NCBI GenBank assembly: GCA_037969115.1
Contig: JBBKWQ010000396.1
Location: 26,918-90,917 of the forward strand
Length of the DNA: 64,000 nt
Reading direction: 5' to 3'
DNA from: JBBKWQ01 sp037969115
GTDB lineage: Bacteria > Actinomycetota > Acidimicrobiia > Acidimicrobiales > Ilumatobacteraceae
Part shown: in pieces, positions 25,438 through 34,958 of the stretch
Layout: each line of letters opens with the position of its first letter
Numbering within the stretch: position 1 is the first letter of the stretch
The notes under the pieces: model-generated
Seen by the model: only the letters and a program-made list of their open reading frames with translations
What the model was told of the DNA's origin: nothing
The model's database searches: none
Translations under genes and position numbers: made by a program

Positions 25438-27030
25438 TCATCTCGACGCTCTGGTCGGGCGGTCGAGTCGTGCGAGCACGACAGTTGCGCAGTTTCGACC
25501 GCTCGCCCCCCAGACGCCGGCTCCCGGAAAGGTCGCCGCTCCGGTCAGGAAGAGTCCGTCGACGTCGGTCTCGTAGTTGGTGAGCTCCGGATTCGGATTG
25601 CGAAACGCAGCGAGCGGACCGCCGCCGAAGCTGGTGGCGTGGCCCTTGGGCAGGTGAAAGTCCCGCTCGTAGACGTCCGGCGTCATCGCACGGTACTCGA
25701 CGATCGAGTCGAGGAATCCGGGTTCGCACAGCGTGGCGAACTGCTCCAACCAGCGTTGCGGTTCTGATGAGTCCGGCCAGCCACCCAAGAGTGAATAGGG
25801 AGTGAAGAGCGCTTCGAGGCTGAAGACATGATGACCCGGACGAGTCGCAGGTGCCACGGACCGATCGATCAGGCTCGGAACGTTGACGAGGAGTCCGGGC
25901 TGGTCGAGTATTCGACCCTGTCGCATCAGGCGGTACCCGCGATCGATCGATGCCAGGTCGGGCGCTACCACGGCGGTGGCTGCCGGGCTCCCGCCGAGCG
26001 CGAGCAACGTCGGTGGTTCGGTGACGATGGCGTCGATCTTCGATTCGTAGCCCTCGTCGTGCGGTATTCGCCGCCACCGATCGACGAGTGCGGACGCCGC
26101 GGGCGGTGGCCGGGTGAGCCAAGTGAGGAACGTGTCGTGGGGGTTGCAAGCCGACACCACGATGGGAGCGAGGAACTCGCTGCCGTCATCGAGTCGGACG
26201 CCGCGCACTCTCGATCCCTCGCACAGGATCTCTTGCACCCTCGCGGACGTTCGAAGCCGGCCGCCGGCGAGTGAGAAGGCCGCCAGGATCGCACGGGGAA
26301 GGGCGCCGCTTCCACCGACAGGCCGGCCGACGTTGCCGACATGACGCATTGCGTGGGTGAGCGCGCCCAGGCCGCTGCGGGCGGACTCGGGGCTGATGCC
26401 CCACACCATCGGGCCGGTCACCACCGCCGGGCCGAGCAAGGCGTCTTCGCTGAAGAACGAGCGCAGTACATCGGCGGCGCTGCGGCGACTCCACTTCATG
26501 ATGGTCGGCGCCCCGGCGAATCGGCGCCGGATCGCCAATCTGGTGAGACCGGCTGCGGTCGGTGGTTCGTTTGCGGCGTCGAGGATCATCTCGACCGCCG
26601 GGATCGCAGCTCGCGCATAGCGACGATAACCATCGACCTCGTGTGGGTACGCCCGCCCGATCGAGTCGAGCGTGGTGTCCAGATCGTGTGAATGCGACCA
26701 TGCCGGTCCGCCCGACCAGGCCAGGCTGTGTTGGGCGGGTTCGATGTCGACATAGGTGAGTCCGTGCTCGCCGAGGCTGAGTTCATCGAGCACCGGCGTC
26801 GTCCTGAACGTGATGTGATCGCAGTTGCAGATGTTGACCGTGGCTCCACCGAAGGTCTCGCTCGACGCGGTGCCGCCCACATCCGAGCGGGCTTCGAGCA
26901 AGAGGGTGCGCACACCCGCCCGGGCCAGATACGCAGCAGTGACGAGTCCGTTGTGGCCGGCACCGATCACGATCACGTCGACATCGGCGCCGTCTGACGA
27001 GTCAGTCGGTTGCGGATCGGTTTCGGTCAC
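25438..27030 (-). CDS. Phytoene-desaturase-like FAD-dependent oxidoreductase
   Basis: 530 residues. The dinucleotide motif VIGAGHNGLVTAAYLARAG lies at about residues 21-39, followed by LLLEARSDVGGTASS. The C-terminal FLTGAATFPGAGVWGASGRN is the second FAD-contact segment of the CrtI/NAD(P)-FAD oxidoreductase group. No other carotenoid genes are nearby, so carotenoid oxidation cannot be assumed. The start is GTG 27030, divergent from the creatininase-family gene with 32 bases between. Confidence 0.8.
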   Translation of the reverse strand: MTETDPQPTDSSDGADVDVIVIGAGHNGLVTAAYLARAGVRTLLLEARSDVGGTASSETFGGATVNICNCDHITFRTTPVLDELSLGEHGLTYVDIEPAQHSLAWSGGPAWSHSHDLDTTLDSIGRAYPHEVDGYRRYARAAIPAVEMILDAANEPPTAAGLTRLAIRRRFAGAPTIMKWSRRSAADVLRSFFSEDALLGPAVVTGPMVWGISPESARSGLGALTHAMRHVGNVGRPVGGSGALPRAILAAFSLAGGRLRTSARVQEILCEGSRVRGVRLDDGSEFLAPIVVSACNPHDTFLTWLTRPPPAASALVDRWRRIPHDEGYESKIDAIVTEPPTLLALGGSPAATAVVAPDLASIDRGYRLMRQGRILDQPGLLVNVPSLIDRSVAPATRPGHHVFSLEALFTPYSLLGGWPDSSEPQRWLEQFATLCEPGFLDSIVEYRAMTPDVYERDFHLPKGHATSFGGGPLAAFRNPNPELTNYETDVDGLFLTGAATFPGAGVWGASGRNCATVVLARLDRPTRASR

Positions 27031-27050
27031 GCCTCATTGTTGCCCACCGG

Positions 27051-27056
27051 TAACGT
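27051..27056 (+). promoter_or_regulatory. Leaderless -10 (TAACGT) for creatininase-family gene
   Basis: TAACGT ends 6 bases before GTG 27063. Confidence 0.5.
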
Positions 27057-27062
27057 CGCGTC

Positions 27063-27848
27063 GTGAATGTGAACAGCCGACATCTTGCAAACCTCCGCGC
27101 TCCACAGATGGCGAACGCGTTGAGCGGGAGCAGCATCGTCGTCCAACCGCTCGGTGCGATCGAACAGCACGGACCTCACCTGCCATACAACACCGACCTG
27201 CTCATCGCAACGTGTGTTGCGGATGCGGCGGTCGAGCGTGTGGGGGCCGATCTCGACGTGTGGCTGCTCCCAGCCCTCGCGTACACGAAGTCGAACGAAC
27301 ACGCCTGGTCCGCCGGCACGATCTGGCTCTCGGCCGACACCTTGCTCCGGGTGCTCGACGACATCGGGCGCTGCGTGGCGATGACGCCGGCGCGCAAACT
27401 CGTCTTCTTCAACGGTCACGGCGGCAACTCGGCGTTGGTGAGCGTCGCCAACCGGGAGATCCGGCTCCATCACGGCTTGTGTTCGTTCCTTGCGCACCCG
27501 GGTGTGCCACCCGATCAGGGCGGAGCATCAGCGGAGGGCGAGCACGGCATGGGTATCCACGGAGGTGCCGACGAGACGTCGATGATGCTGCATCTTGCGC
27601 CCGAGCTGGTCGACATGGCGAGTGCCACCCGCAACGTGCCGGAGCACCTGAAAAGCAATCGGTACGTGCGATTCGGCGGGGCAGTCGGCTTCGGCTGGCT
27701 CTCGAACGACTTCGGACCGGACGGTCACATCGGTGATCCCACGATGGCTTCGGCTGAGCGCGGAGCCGACCTGTTCGACGGCGCCGTCACAGCGTTTGCC
27801 GAAGCGCTCGGTGAGATCGCCGACTTCGAGTTCGGTTCTCACGCATGA
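27063..27848 (+). CDS. Creatininase-family amidohydrolase
   Basis: 261 residues. Metal ligands are in GAIEQHGPHLPYNTD (Glu, His, Asp), FFNGHGGNSAL (His) and the Glu of AEGEHGMGIHGGADETS. This is the full creatininase fold, which includes creatininase, MftE (mycofactocin) and FAPy-deformylase-type cyclic-amide hydrolases. No mycofactocin genes are nearby, so MftE is unlikely. It is followed after 12 bases by a dimethylformamidase-like gene, and the pair may act together on an amide or formamide compound. Substrate unknown. Confidence 0.85.
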   Translation: MNVNSRHLANLRAPQMANALSGSSIVVQPLGAIEQHGPHLPYNTDLLIATCVADAAVERVGADLDVWLLPALAYTKSNEHAWSAGTIWLSADTLLRVLDDIGRCVAMTPARKLVFFNGHGGNSALVSVANREIRLHHGLCSFLAHPGVPPDQGGASAEGEHGMGIHGGADETSMMLHLAPELVDMASATRNVPEHLKSNRYVRFGGAVGFGWLSNDFGPDGHIGDPTMASAERGADLFDGAVTAFAEALGEIADFEFGSHA

Positions 27849-27860
27849 GGCGTCGGTTCG

Positions 27861-29399
27861 ATGTCGGATGAGATCACGTTCTACGACGAGATCGAGGGGT
27901 ACTGCGGTCGCCTGAGCTATCGATCCGGAGATGTGGTGGCGCTGCACGTCTCGACCCGGGCCGCACGATATGACGTTCGGGTCGAGCGATGGGGCCGCGA
28001 ACGCGAGTTGGTGTGGAGCGCATCTGATCTCGCGGGAGAGTATGTGCCACCGCCTGCCGAAGCCGACGCGTCGGGCTGCGACTGGCCGACGTCGGTCGAG
28101 ATCCCGGTCGCAGACGACTGGCGAGCCGGGTTCTACCTGATCACGCTCACGGCGAAAGACGGCGCACCAGGTCGCGACATCGCCCACGCCTGTTTTGCCG
28201 TCAGGCGCGCGGCGACGCCGCATCGCGCTGTGCTGGTGCTCGCCACCAACACTTGGAACGCCTACAACACGTGGGGAGGACGCAGTCTCTACACCGGCGG
28301 CGACCAGGTGTCGTTTCGCCGCCCCTTCGGGCGGGGCATGTTGTGCCGCGACGAGGTCGAGCGTGACGATCGCAAGGCTCGACCGGTCCGGTGGGGAGAG
28401 GAACCGGACGCCGACGGATCGATCTACCAGGCTTACCGGATGGCGCACGGCTATCCAGCCGGTATCGGTTCGAGCGGGTGGTTCTCGCACGAGCGCCGTT
28501 TCGTGGAGTGGGCCGAGTCGGCCGGTTTCGACTTCGACTACGCGGTCTCGTCGGACCTCGAGGTCTCGACATCGCTCGACGGGTATGAGCTCGTTTGTGT
28601 GGTGGGCCACGACGAATACTGGTCGGCCGCACAACGAGACACGGTGGAAGCGCACGTTCGCCGCGGAGGGAACCTGGCGAGCTTCTCCGGCAACACGATG
28701 TTCTGGCAGGTTCGGCTGGTCGACGATGGGGACCACATGGTGTGTCACAAGTACGCCGCTCATGAGGTCGATCCCGTCGTGCGTACGAATCCGGTGGAAA
28801 TGACGGGAATGTGGTGCGATCCCATGGTGGGGCGTCCGGAGTGGGAGCTCTTGGGCGCGGGGTCGGCCTTTGGCCTGTATCACCGTTTCGGCCAGGCCAC
28901 ACCGAGGGGTGTCGGCGGCTTCATCGTCTACCGTCCCGAGCATTGGATGCTCGCGGACACGGGTCTCGGCTACGGCGACGTGCTCGGGTCCGATGACGGC
29001 GTGGTGGGCTACGAGACGGTGGGGTGTCGGATCGGCTTCGACGAGTTCCAGCAACCGATCGCCGCAGCGGTCGCAGGCATGCCTCCAGACGTCGAGATCG
29101 TCGGGTTCGTGCCGTCCAGCAATCTCGCTGACGGTGAGTATCCGGCGTCGATTTCGGCTCTGAGCGATCAGGGCGACGCCGAGTTCGTCGCCGAACGCTT
29201 CTTCGGCGGCGTCACTCCCGAGAACCTCGCACGCGCTCGGCACGGCAATGCGGTGATGTTGACATGTCGACCCTTTGGGCGCGACGCCGGCGAGGTCGTC
29301 ACTGTCGGCACCACCGACTGGGTGTTCGGCCTGGCCGGTGATCCCGCTGTCGCCAGGGTGACCGCCAACGTCGTGCAGCACCTGCTCGATCACAACTGA
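27861..29399 (+). CDS. N,N-dimethylformamidase large-subunit-like protein
   Basis: 512 residues. An N-terminal beta-sandwich (about residues 1-115) leads to a domain with VLVLATNTWNAYNTWGGRSL, GHDEYWSAAQRDTVEAHVR and GGNLASFSGNTMFWQVR. This is the C-terminal part typical of the N,N-dimethylformamidase beta subunit, related to glutamine-amidotransferase folds. In DMFase that subunit binds iron and hydrolyses dimethylformamide, with a small alpha subunit; I see no alpha subunit here. Homologues without the small subunit are common in actinobacteria, and their substrate is not known to me. Probably cotranscribed with the creatininase-family gene. Confidence 0.75.
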   Translation: MSDEITFYDEIEGYCGRLSYRSGDVVALHVSTRAARYDVRVERWGRERELVWSASDLAGEYVPPPAEADASGCDWPTSVEIPVADDWRAGFYLITLTAKDGAPGRDIAHACFAVRRAATPHRAVLVLATNTWNAYNTWGGRSLYTGGDQVSFRRPFGRGMLCRDEVERDDRKARPVRWGEEPDADGSIYQAYRMAHGYPAGIGSSGWFSHERRFVEWAESAGFDFDYAVSSDLEVSTSLDGYELVCVVGHDEYWSAAQRDTVEAHVRRGGNLASFSGNTMFWQVRLVDDGDHMVCHKYAAHEVDPVVRTNPVEMTGMWCDPMVGRPEWELLGAGSAFGLYHRFGQATPRGVGGFIVYRPEHWMLADTGLGYGDVLGSDDGVVGYETVGCRIGFDEFQQPIAAAVAGMPPDVEIVGFVPSSNLADGEYPASISALSDQGDAEFVAERFFGGVTPENLARARHGNAVMLTCRPFGRDAGEVVTVGTTDWVFGLAGDPAVARVTANVVQHLLDHN

Positions 29400-29443
29400 C
29401 CGGTGTCGGACGGGTTCGTAAAGATCCTGTTCAGGTTTCGACG

Positions 29444-31945
29444 TTGCCTGCCGATGAACTCTTGATGGAGGCGAGCGCTGATCAACAGCCGGTCGTGCGA
29501 TGTGCGTTGTCCGGCCACCCGACGGTGGTCGAGGTGGTACGCATTGCGTCGGCGATGACACAGAGCAGCGCCGAGGTCGTCGTTTTCGAATCGGAGTGGG
29601 CGATGGTCGTCGGGTCGCTGGGTGACCTCCTGCTGCAACCGCGTCCGCTTTCGCCACCCGAGTTGCTGTTGTTGCTCGACGGCGTCACCGGTCCGGTTTC
29701 CGACGAGAACGGAACGAGTACCGCCATCCGGAGTCACGACGGCTCGATCGTCGGGGCCCTGTCGATCGGGCGAGTGGTCTCTGATGACGATGCCGAGACG
29801 CTCAGGGGCCTCAGCCGGATTTGTGGGTCGCTGTTGGCGACCGTCGGGCAGGAGGGGGATTGGCACGAGACCGTGCTCGAGAATCTTCGCGACGCCGTCA
29901 TCGTGGTCGACTCGAATCTGCGCGTCACGTACGCCAACAATGCGATCGGCATCCAGTTGGGTCGAACGCCAGCCGAAGTGGTCGGTCTGAGTGTCGTCGA
30001 GATGGTTCACCCTGACGATGTGGCCGATGCGTTCGATGCGCTCGTCCGGCTCGGCAACGGTGCTGCGGTCTATCGTCTCGGCGTTCGTGTTCTGCACGGC
30101 GCGGGCGACTACATCCGCCTCGAAGTCACCGGTCGCGACCTCACCGGAGATCCTCGCGTCGCCGGCACGGTGCTCTCGTTGCGAAACGGGAATCATGCCC
30201 TCGAGCTGGAGGACACGCTGCAACGAACTCGGCAACTGTCGAACGCGGTCGTCGAGCAACTACACGACGGGATCATCGCGACCGACGCCGTCGGCTCGCT
30301 CTTGGTGCTGAATGACGCTGCCAAGGAAATTCTCGGCTTGGCGGACGGTACGGCCACGGCAGGGATGTCGATCGACGGGTTCGAGTTCCTCGACGCCGAC
30401 GGTACGCCGGTTGCCCGTCACCGCCACCCAATTCGGCGGGCGCTCGACGGCGAGAACATCGTTCGTGAACTCATGGCGGTCGATGTCGAGGGCCGAACAC
30501 GCAACGTCGTCGTGTCCGGCCGTCCGGTCAGTGACGTCGTCGGATTGACCATCGGTGCCGTGATCGGCTTCCACGACGTGACCGAATCGCGTCGAACCCA
30601 ACGTGAACTCCAGCATCTTGCGGAACAGGACCAACTCACCGGATTGCCCAACCGTCGACGCCTCAAGGCGCGAGTTGCGGAGATTCTCGCAGCCGAATCC
30701 ACTGGCGATCGACGTCCAGTCGCCGCCTGTCTGATCGACCTCGACCACTTCAAGGTCATCAACGACACGCACGGACACCGGATCGGCGATCAGGTCATCC
30801 GCAAGGCAGCCGAGCGGCTGGCCATGAATCGCCGCGACGGTGAGCTGCTCGTTCGTCTCGGCGGGGACGAGTTCGTGGTGCTGTCGAGAGATCACTTGAT
30901 CGAGGACGTCCGCAGAGCTGCCGACGACATGCTTCGCCGGCTGTCGGTGCCGGTCGACGTCGACGGTCATCGGTTCGCCCTGACCTGCTCGATCGGAGTG
31001 GCCCACCTGCAACTGGCAGACCTCGACGAGGACACGTTGCTCCGCTATGCCGATCTGGCGCTGTATGCCGCCAAGGCCGGCGGGCGCAACCGTGTCGTTG
31101 CATTCGACCACGAGCTGGCCGAGGTAGCGCGTACCGACGCGCTCCAGCGAGAGTTCCTCCAGCAGGCGCTCGAAGATCACAGCCTGGTGATGCACTTCCA
31201 GCCGCTCATCGACTCCTCGACCGACGAGATCGTCGGTTTCGAGTCGTTGGTTCGGTGTCGTACAGCGAGCGGCGGCCTCGTCGGTCCCGGGCAATTCCTG
31301 GAAGCCGCCGCGGGCTCAGGGCTGGTCTGGGAGCTCGACCGTCAAGCATTCGATCTGACCTGCTCGGCAGCGGCGCAACTCTTGTCGCACGACGGGAGCC
31401 TCACGATCGCCTGCAACTTCTCGGCGTTGAGCATCGTCCAGCCGGACTTCATCGACCATGTCGATCGAGCATTGGCTCGTCACGATCTGCGGCCGTCGAC
31501 GATCTGCATCGAGATCACCGAGAGCGCCGCACTCGAGGCCGGGCCAGCAGCGCTCGACGTCCTGAACGCCCTCCACGAACGAGGTGTCCGGCTGGCGCTC
31601 GACGACTTCGGAACGGGGTACTCCTCGCTGTCGCATCTGCGCGACCTGCCGCTCGCGATCGTCAAGGTCGATCGAAGTTTCATCGCCCGGCTCGAGGCGG
31701 GTTCGTCCGAGTACTCGATCGCCAAGGCGATCGTGAATCTGGCGAACGATCTCGGACTCGGCGTGGTTGCCGAGGGCGTCGAAACAGCGGAACAGCTCGC
31801 GGCGGCGCAGGCCGTCGGGTTCAACGTGATTCAAGGGTGGCACTACTCGCCGGCGCGCAGCCTCGATGATCTGGTGGACATGTACTCGGCACGTTCCGGA
31901 GGGCGAGCTCGCATCCCGGCCGATTGGGCGCACGTCGCATCGTGA
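29444..31945 (+). CDS. Cyclic-di-GMP protein, PAS-PAS-GGDEF-EAL
   Basis: 833 residues with no membrane helix. A GAF-like N-terminus (to about 135) is followed by PAS domains at about 140-255 and 265-385, GGDEF at about 405-560 and EAL at about 575-820. The synthase site is intact (RLGGDEFVV). In the phosphodiesterase domain the signature reads ESL instead of EAL, but the catalytic Glu, NFS, EITES, DDFGTGYSS, KVDRSF, AEGVET and IQGW residues are all present, so activity is plausible. It could make, degrade or switch c-di-GMP under control of the PAS domains. TTG 29444 gives this length; ATG 29465 is an equally possible start. Confidence 0.9.
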   Translation: MPADELLMEASADQQPVVRCALSGHPTVVEVVRIASAMTQSSAEVVVFESEWAMVVGSLGDLLLQPRPLSPPELLLLLDGVTGPVSDENGTSTAIRSHDGSIVGALSIGRVVSDDDAETLRGLSRICGSLLATVGQEGDWHETVLENLRDAVIVVDSNLRVTYANNAIGIQLGRTPAEVVGLSVVEMVHPDDVADAFDALVRLGNGAAVYRLGVRVLHGAGDYIRLEVTGRDLTGDPRVAGTVLSLRNGNHALELEDTLQRTRQLSNAVVEQLHDGIIATDAVGSLLVLNDAAKEILGLADGTATAGMSIDGFEFLDADGTPVARHRHPIRRALDGENIVRELMAVDVEGRTRNVVVSGRPVSDVVGLTIGAVIGFHDVTESRRTQRELQHLAEQDQLTGLPNRRRLKARVAEILAAESTGDRRPVAACLIDLDHFKVINDTHGHRIGDQVIRKAAERLAMNRRDGELLVRLGGDEFVVLSRDHLIEDVRRAADDMLRRLSVPVDVDGHRFALTCSIGVAHLQLADLDEDTLLRYADLALYAAKAGGRNRVVAFDHELAEVARTDALQREFLQQALEDHSLVMHFQPLIDSSTDEIVGFESLVRCRTASGGLVGPGQFLEAAAGSGLVWELDRQAFDLTCSAAAQLLSHDGSLTIACNFSALSIVQPDFIDHVDRALARHDLRPSTICIEITESAALEAGPAALDVLNALHERGVRLALDDFGTGYSSLSHLRDLPLAIVKVDRSFIARLEAGSSEYSIAKAIVNLANDLGLGVVAEGVETAEQLAAAQAVGFNVIQGWHYSPARSLDDLVDMYSARSGGRARIPADWAHVAS

Positions 31946-31950
31946 ACGCG

Positions 31951-31982
31951 AACGGGGCACCGGCATTGGCCGGTGCCCCGTT
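31951..31982. terminator. Bidirectional terminator, 14-bp perfect stem
   Basis: AACGGGGCACCGGC and GCCGGTGCCCCGTT pair perfectly around an ATTG loop, midway between the convergent c-di-GMP gene and the solute-binding protein gene. The AA/TT ends serve either strand. Confidence 0.85.
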
Positions 31983-32022
31983 CGGTTGCGGCGAGATCAG
32001 CGTGATCTGCGCCGACGTTGCC

Positions 32023-33261
32023 TCAGAGCCCGATGCTCTCGTCGATGAACCGGTTGGTGACGACATCGTCGGCCGTCAGGCCCTCCTTGGGTGATTGACC
32101 GAGCGATTCGTAGACCGGGATGGCGATCTCGATCAGACCGTTGACCCGGTCGAGATCGAAGTTGCCGATCGTCCCGTCCGGCCCGTTCCCCATGAGCCCG
32201 TCGTTCACCATCGTCTCGACGGCGTAGTCAGCGACCCCGTCTGTGTAGACCCAACCGTTGTCGAAGACGCCAACGGCCTCGACGATGAGGGCGTTGGTCT
32301 CGGCCGGATCGGCCAGATAGTCGACCGCCGACTGCTGGATGATCGGCACGAGCTGCTCGAGGCAGGGTGCGTTCTCTTCGAGCTTGTCGGCCCGGATGGC
32401 CAGCGACTCGCCGTAGTTCTCCCAGCCTGCATCGTTGATGTAGGCGTAGGCGATCTCCTTGTTCCACGAGGGAACCTCGTTCGCGTACACGTACGGTTCG
32501 GCGGAACCGAAGCCCTGCTGTGCCGAGGCGCCCTGGTCGGCGACGAACAGTGCCGGAGTGCCGTCGTAGGAGCCGTCGACCTGATCAGCCGAGAGGATGC
32601 CGCTCTGGGTGAAGTAGTCCATGTAGGCAGCACCACCGAAGTAACGCACGAGGATGCCCTCAGTGCCGACATCGGCGATGGTCTTGACGTCGGGATAGGT
32701 GGCCGGATCCCACATGATCATCTGCGGGTTCTTCTCCATGCCCGACATCACGGCAACGGTCGGGAACTCTGCCGAGTTCTGGATGCCCTCGTCGGTGTAG
32801 ACGAACCCGAGCAGGATCTCGTCGTCGGTGTACAGCTGCGACGTGACGGTCACGAAGCCGATTGCCGGGCCTCCTGATCGGATGTCGATGTTCACACCGG
32901 TCTCAGCGCCACCGGCCACGAGTGGCCCGCTCACCGAGACGCTTCCCTTGTCGATCGTGGGGTCGTCGCCGACCATCTGGTACAGCCAACCGTGTTCGCC
33001 TTCGGGGTTCCAGTCGGTCTGCAACACAACGGTGGACGGGCAGACATCGGCCAGGCCGGCGGCGGTGTCGGGTTCCTCCTCGGCCATCACCTCGGTGGTG
33101 TCAGTGGGTTCTTCCTCCGCCATTGCCTCGGTGGTGTCGGTGGTCTCTTCCTCGGCCGTTGCCTCGGTGGTGTCGGTGGCGGCATCATCGCTGCCGCACG
33201 CTGCCAGTGTGATTGCGGCGACGACTGGAATTGCCAGCCAGCGCCCTCTACGGGTCTTCAT
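32023..33261 (-). CDS. NMT1/THI5-like ABC substrate-binding lipoprotein
   Basis: 412 residues. The signal peptide ends at the lipobox with Cys22 (TLAACGSDD). An acidic linker of three 12-residue repeats (residues 28-63) separates the lipid anchor from the binding domain, which has VVLQTDWNPEGEHGWLYQM and FGGAAYMDYFTQSG. The family binds pyrimidine, taurine, nitrate or other small aromatics. It is the last gene of an operon with the permease and ATPase, 87 bases after the permease stop, with a clear AGGAGA Shine-Dalgarno. The upstream cytosine-deaminase-like gene suggests a pyrimidine or similar ring as ligand (inference). Confidence 0.88.
   Translation of the reverse strand: MKTRRGRWLAIPVVAAITLAACGSDDAATDTTEATAEEETTDTTEAMAEEEPTDTTEVMAEEEPDTAAGLADVCPSTVVLQTDWNPEGEHGWLYQMVGDDPTIDKGSVSVSGPLVAGGAETGVNIDIRSGGPAIGFVTVTSQLYTDDEILLGFVYTDEGIQNSAEFPTVAVMSGMEKNPQMIMWDPATYPDVKTIADVGTEGILVRYFGGAAYMDYFTQSGILSADQVDGSYDGTPALFVADQGASAQQGFGSAEPYVYANEVPSWNKEIAYAYINDAGWENYGESLAIRADKLEENAPCLEQLVPIIQQSAVDYLADPAETNALIVEAVGVFDNGWVYTDGVADYAVETMVNDGLMGNGPDGTIGNFDLDRVNGLIEIAIPVYESLGQSPKEGLTADDVVTNRFIDESIGL
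33073..33180 (-). repeat. Three 36-base in-frame repeats (12-residue acidic linker)
   Basis: Three imperfect copies of the unit TDTTEAMAEEE plus one residue encode the lipoprotein linker. The copies are very alike at the DNA level, so the number may vary between strains. Confidence 0.8.
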
Positions 33262-33348
33262 GGTGTGTTTTCTCCTGGGTTTGGGTGTTCACGCTGGGTC
33301 GGGAGCCGAAGCTCGGTGGACGTAACGATCTCGATCGACGAACGTTGC

Positions 33349-34203
33349 TCAGGCCTGACGATTACTCTCGTGCCAGCGGCCGATGACGCGATTGCTGAGC
33401 CATCCGAAGAGCACGAACACGGCGATACCGAGCAACGATGACAACAACAACGCACCGTACGTGACCGGGTACAGGTTTCGCGAGCGGTACTGGTCCATGA
33501 CGATGCCAATACCTTTGCCGCCCTTGCGGAAGAACAGCTCCCCGACAACGGCACCGATCACCGACAAGCCCGCTGCGATGCGGAAACCGGTGAAGATGGC
33601 TGGCATCGCGGCCGGGAACTGGAGCTTGATGAGCCGGGTCCAGCGGCTGGCGCCGTGCAGGGTGAACAGGTCGTGTTGACTTCGTTCGGCCGAGAGCAGT
33701 CCGAACAACGTGTTCGACACGACGGGGAAGATCGAAATGATGACGCAGACGAAGATACGAGACGAGAACCCGAACCCGAAGATCGACCCGATGATGGGCA
33801 CCACCGCCAGGATCGGCACGGCCTGGGCCGCGATCAGGTATGGCCAGAATGCTCCCTCGAGGAACTTCGCCTGCGCCATGACCACGGCGATCGTCATCCC
33901 GATGGTGATCGAGATCGCCAGCCCCGCGAGCGACACGATCGTGGTCCACATCAGACCTCGGAACAACGCCTCCCGGGGGATGCTCTCGAAGAACGAGTCC
34001 TTGATCACGCGATGCGGCTCGGTGATGAGGAAACTCGGTTTGTCGAAGAACGTCTCGAGCACCCAGTAGTGCATCGCGTACCACAGCCCGATGAAGACCA
34101 CGAGGCCGATGATTGGGCCGACGACTGCGGTCAAACCCCGCTGCGTGCGACCGGGACGACCGACCGAGATCTGGTCGGCTGCGTCGGCCTGGACGGTGCT
34201 CAT
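33349..34203 (-). CDS. ABC transporter permease (SsuC/TauC-like)
   Basis: 284 residues with about six helices. The cytoplasmic loop with TLHGASRWTRLIKLQFPAAM and the following IFTGFRIAAGLSVIGAVVGE is the EAA motif of binding-protein-dependent permeases of the nitrate/taurine/pyrimidine class. ATG 34203 overlaps the ATPase stop (ATGA); the longer upstream frame lies inside the ATPase gene. With the ATPase and lipoprotein it forms a complete importer. Confidence 0.9.
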   Translation of the reverse strand: MSTVQADAADQISVGRPGRTQRGLTAVVGPIIGLVVFIGLWYAMHYWVLETFFDKPSFLITEPHRVIKDSFFESIPREALFRGLMWTTIVSLAGLAISITIGMTIAVVMAQAKFLEGAFWPYLIAAQAVPILAVVPIIGSIFGFGFSSRIFVCVIISIFPVVSNTLFGLLSAERSQHDLFTLHGASRWTRLIKLQFPAAMPAIFTGFRIAAGLSVIGAVVGELFFRKGGKGIGIVMDQYRSRNLYPVTYGALLLSSLLGIAVFVLFGWLSNRVIGRWHESNRQA

Positions 34204-34958
34204 TCGTGGGCTCCTCGAAGCGCGTGACTGACTTGTCCGGCGAGTTCGGCGAACTGTGCGTCGAATCGTATATCGGGCAGGCGTGGATATTCGAAGGGCA
34301 CCTGGAACTCGGCGACGATACGTCCTGGCCGAGCCGACATGACGAGCACTCGGGTTGACAGGAAGATCGCCTCGGCGAGGCTGTGCGTGATGAAGAGCGC
34401 TCCGAATCGTTTGCGTTGGAACAGGTCGAGCAGTTCGTCGTTCAGTCGTTCGCGGGTGATCTCGTCGAGCGCGCCGAATGGCTCGTCGAAGAGGAATACG
34501 TTCGGTTCGAGGACCAGCGAACGTGCCAGCGAGACGCGCATGCGCATGCCGCCCGACAGCTGCTTGGGATATTTCGTCTCGAATCCGGTGAGGCCGACGA
34601 GTTCGATGTTCTCGGCGGCTCGTGCGCGTCGCTCGGCGCCCGGAACTCCTTCGAGTTCGGCCAACAGCTCGACGTTTCGGCGAACGTTGCGCCACTGCAA
34701 CAGCGTGGCGTCCTGGAACACGTAGCCGAGGCTGCGCTTGTCGACGTGCACGTCGCCGCCCGTGGGCGTGGTGAGGCCGGACGCCATCTTCAACAGCGTC
34801 GATTTGCCGCATCCCGACGGGCCGACGACGGAGACGAACTCGCCCGGTCGCACGTCGAACGACACGCGGTCGACCGCGTGGGTCCCGTCGGGGAACACCA
34901 TCGAGATGGCATCGAAGACCAGCGCAGGTCGTTCGTTCGTACCTGTCGTCTGGTCCAT
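34200..34958 (-). CDS. ABC transporter ATPase (SsuB/TauB-like)
   Basis: 252 residues. Walker A GPSGCGKSTLLK, signature LSGGMRMRVSLARSL, Walker B NVFLFDEPFGALDE and the H-loop THSLAEA are intact. It powers the importer encoded with it. The start overlaps the SDR stop by one base (TGATG), so expression is tied to the catabolic genes upstream. Confidence 0.93.
   Translation of the reverse strand: MDQTTGTNERPALVFDAISMVFPDGTHAVDRVSFDVRPGEFVSVVGPSGCGKSTLLKMASGLTTPTGGDVHVDKRSLGYVFQDATLLQWRNVRRNVELLAELEGVPGAERRARAAENIELVGLTGFETKYPKQLSGGMRMRVSLARSLVLEPNVFLFDEPFGALDEITRERLNDELLDLFQRKRFGALFITHSLAEAIFLSTRVLVMSARPGRIVAEFQVPFEYPRLPDIRFDAQFAELAGQVSHALRGAHE

Noticed and set aside
27063..27848. MftE of a mycofactocin cluster
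   Set aside because: The fold matches the creatininase family but no mycofactocin precursor or radical-SAM maturase gene lies nearby.
27528..29657. 709-codon open frame on the minus strand opposite the dimethylformamidase-like gene
   Set aside because: Arg/His/Pro/Asp-rich composition without family motifs; it mirrors a well-supported gene and is a high-GC shadow.
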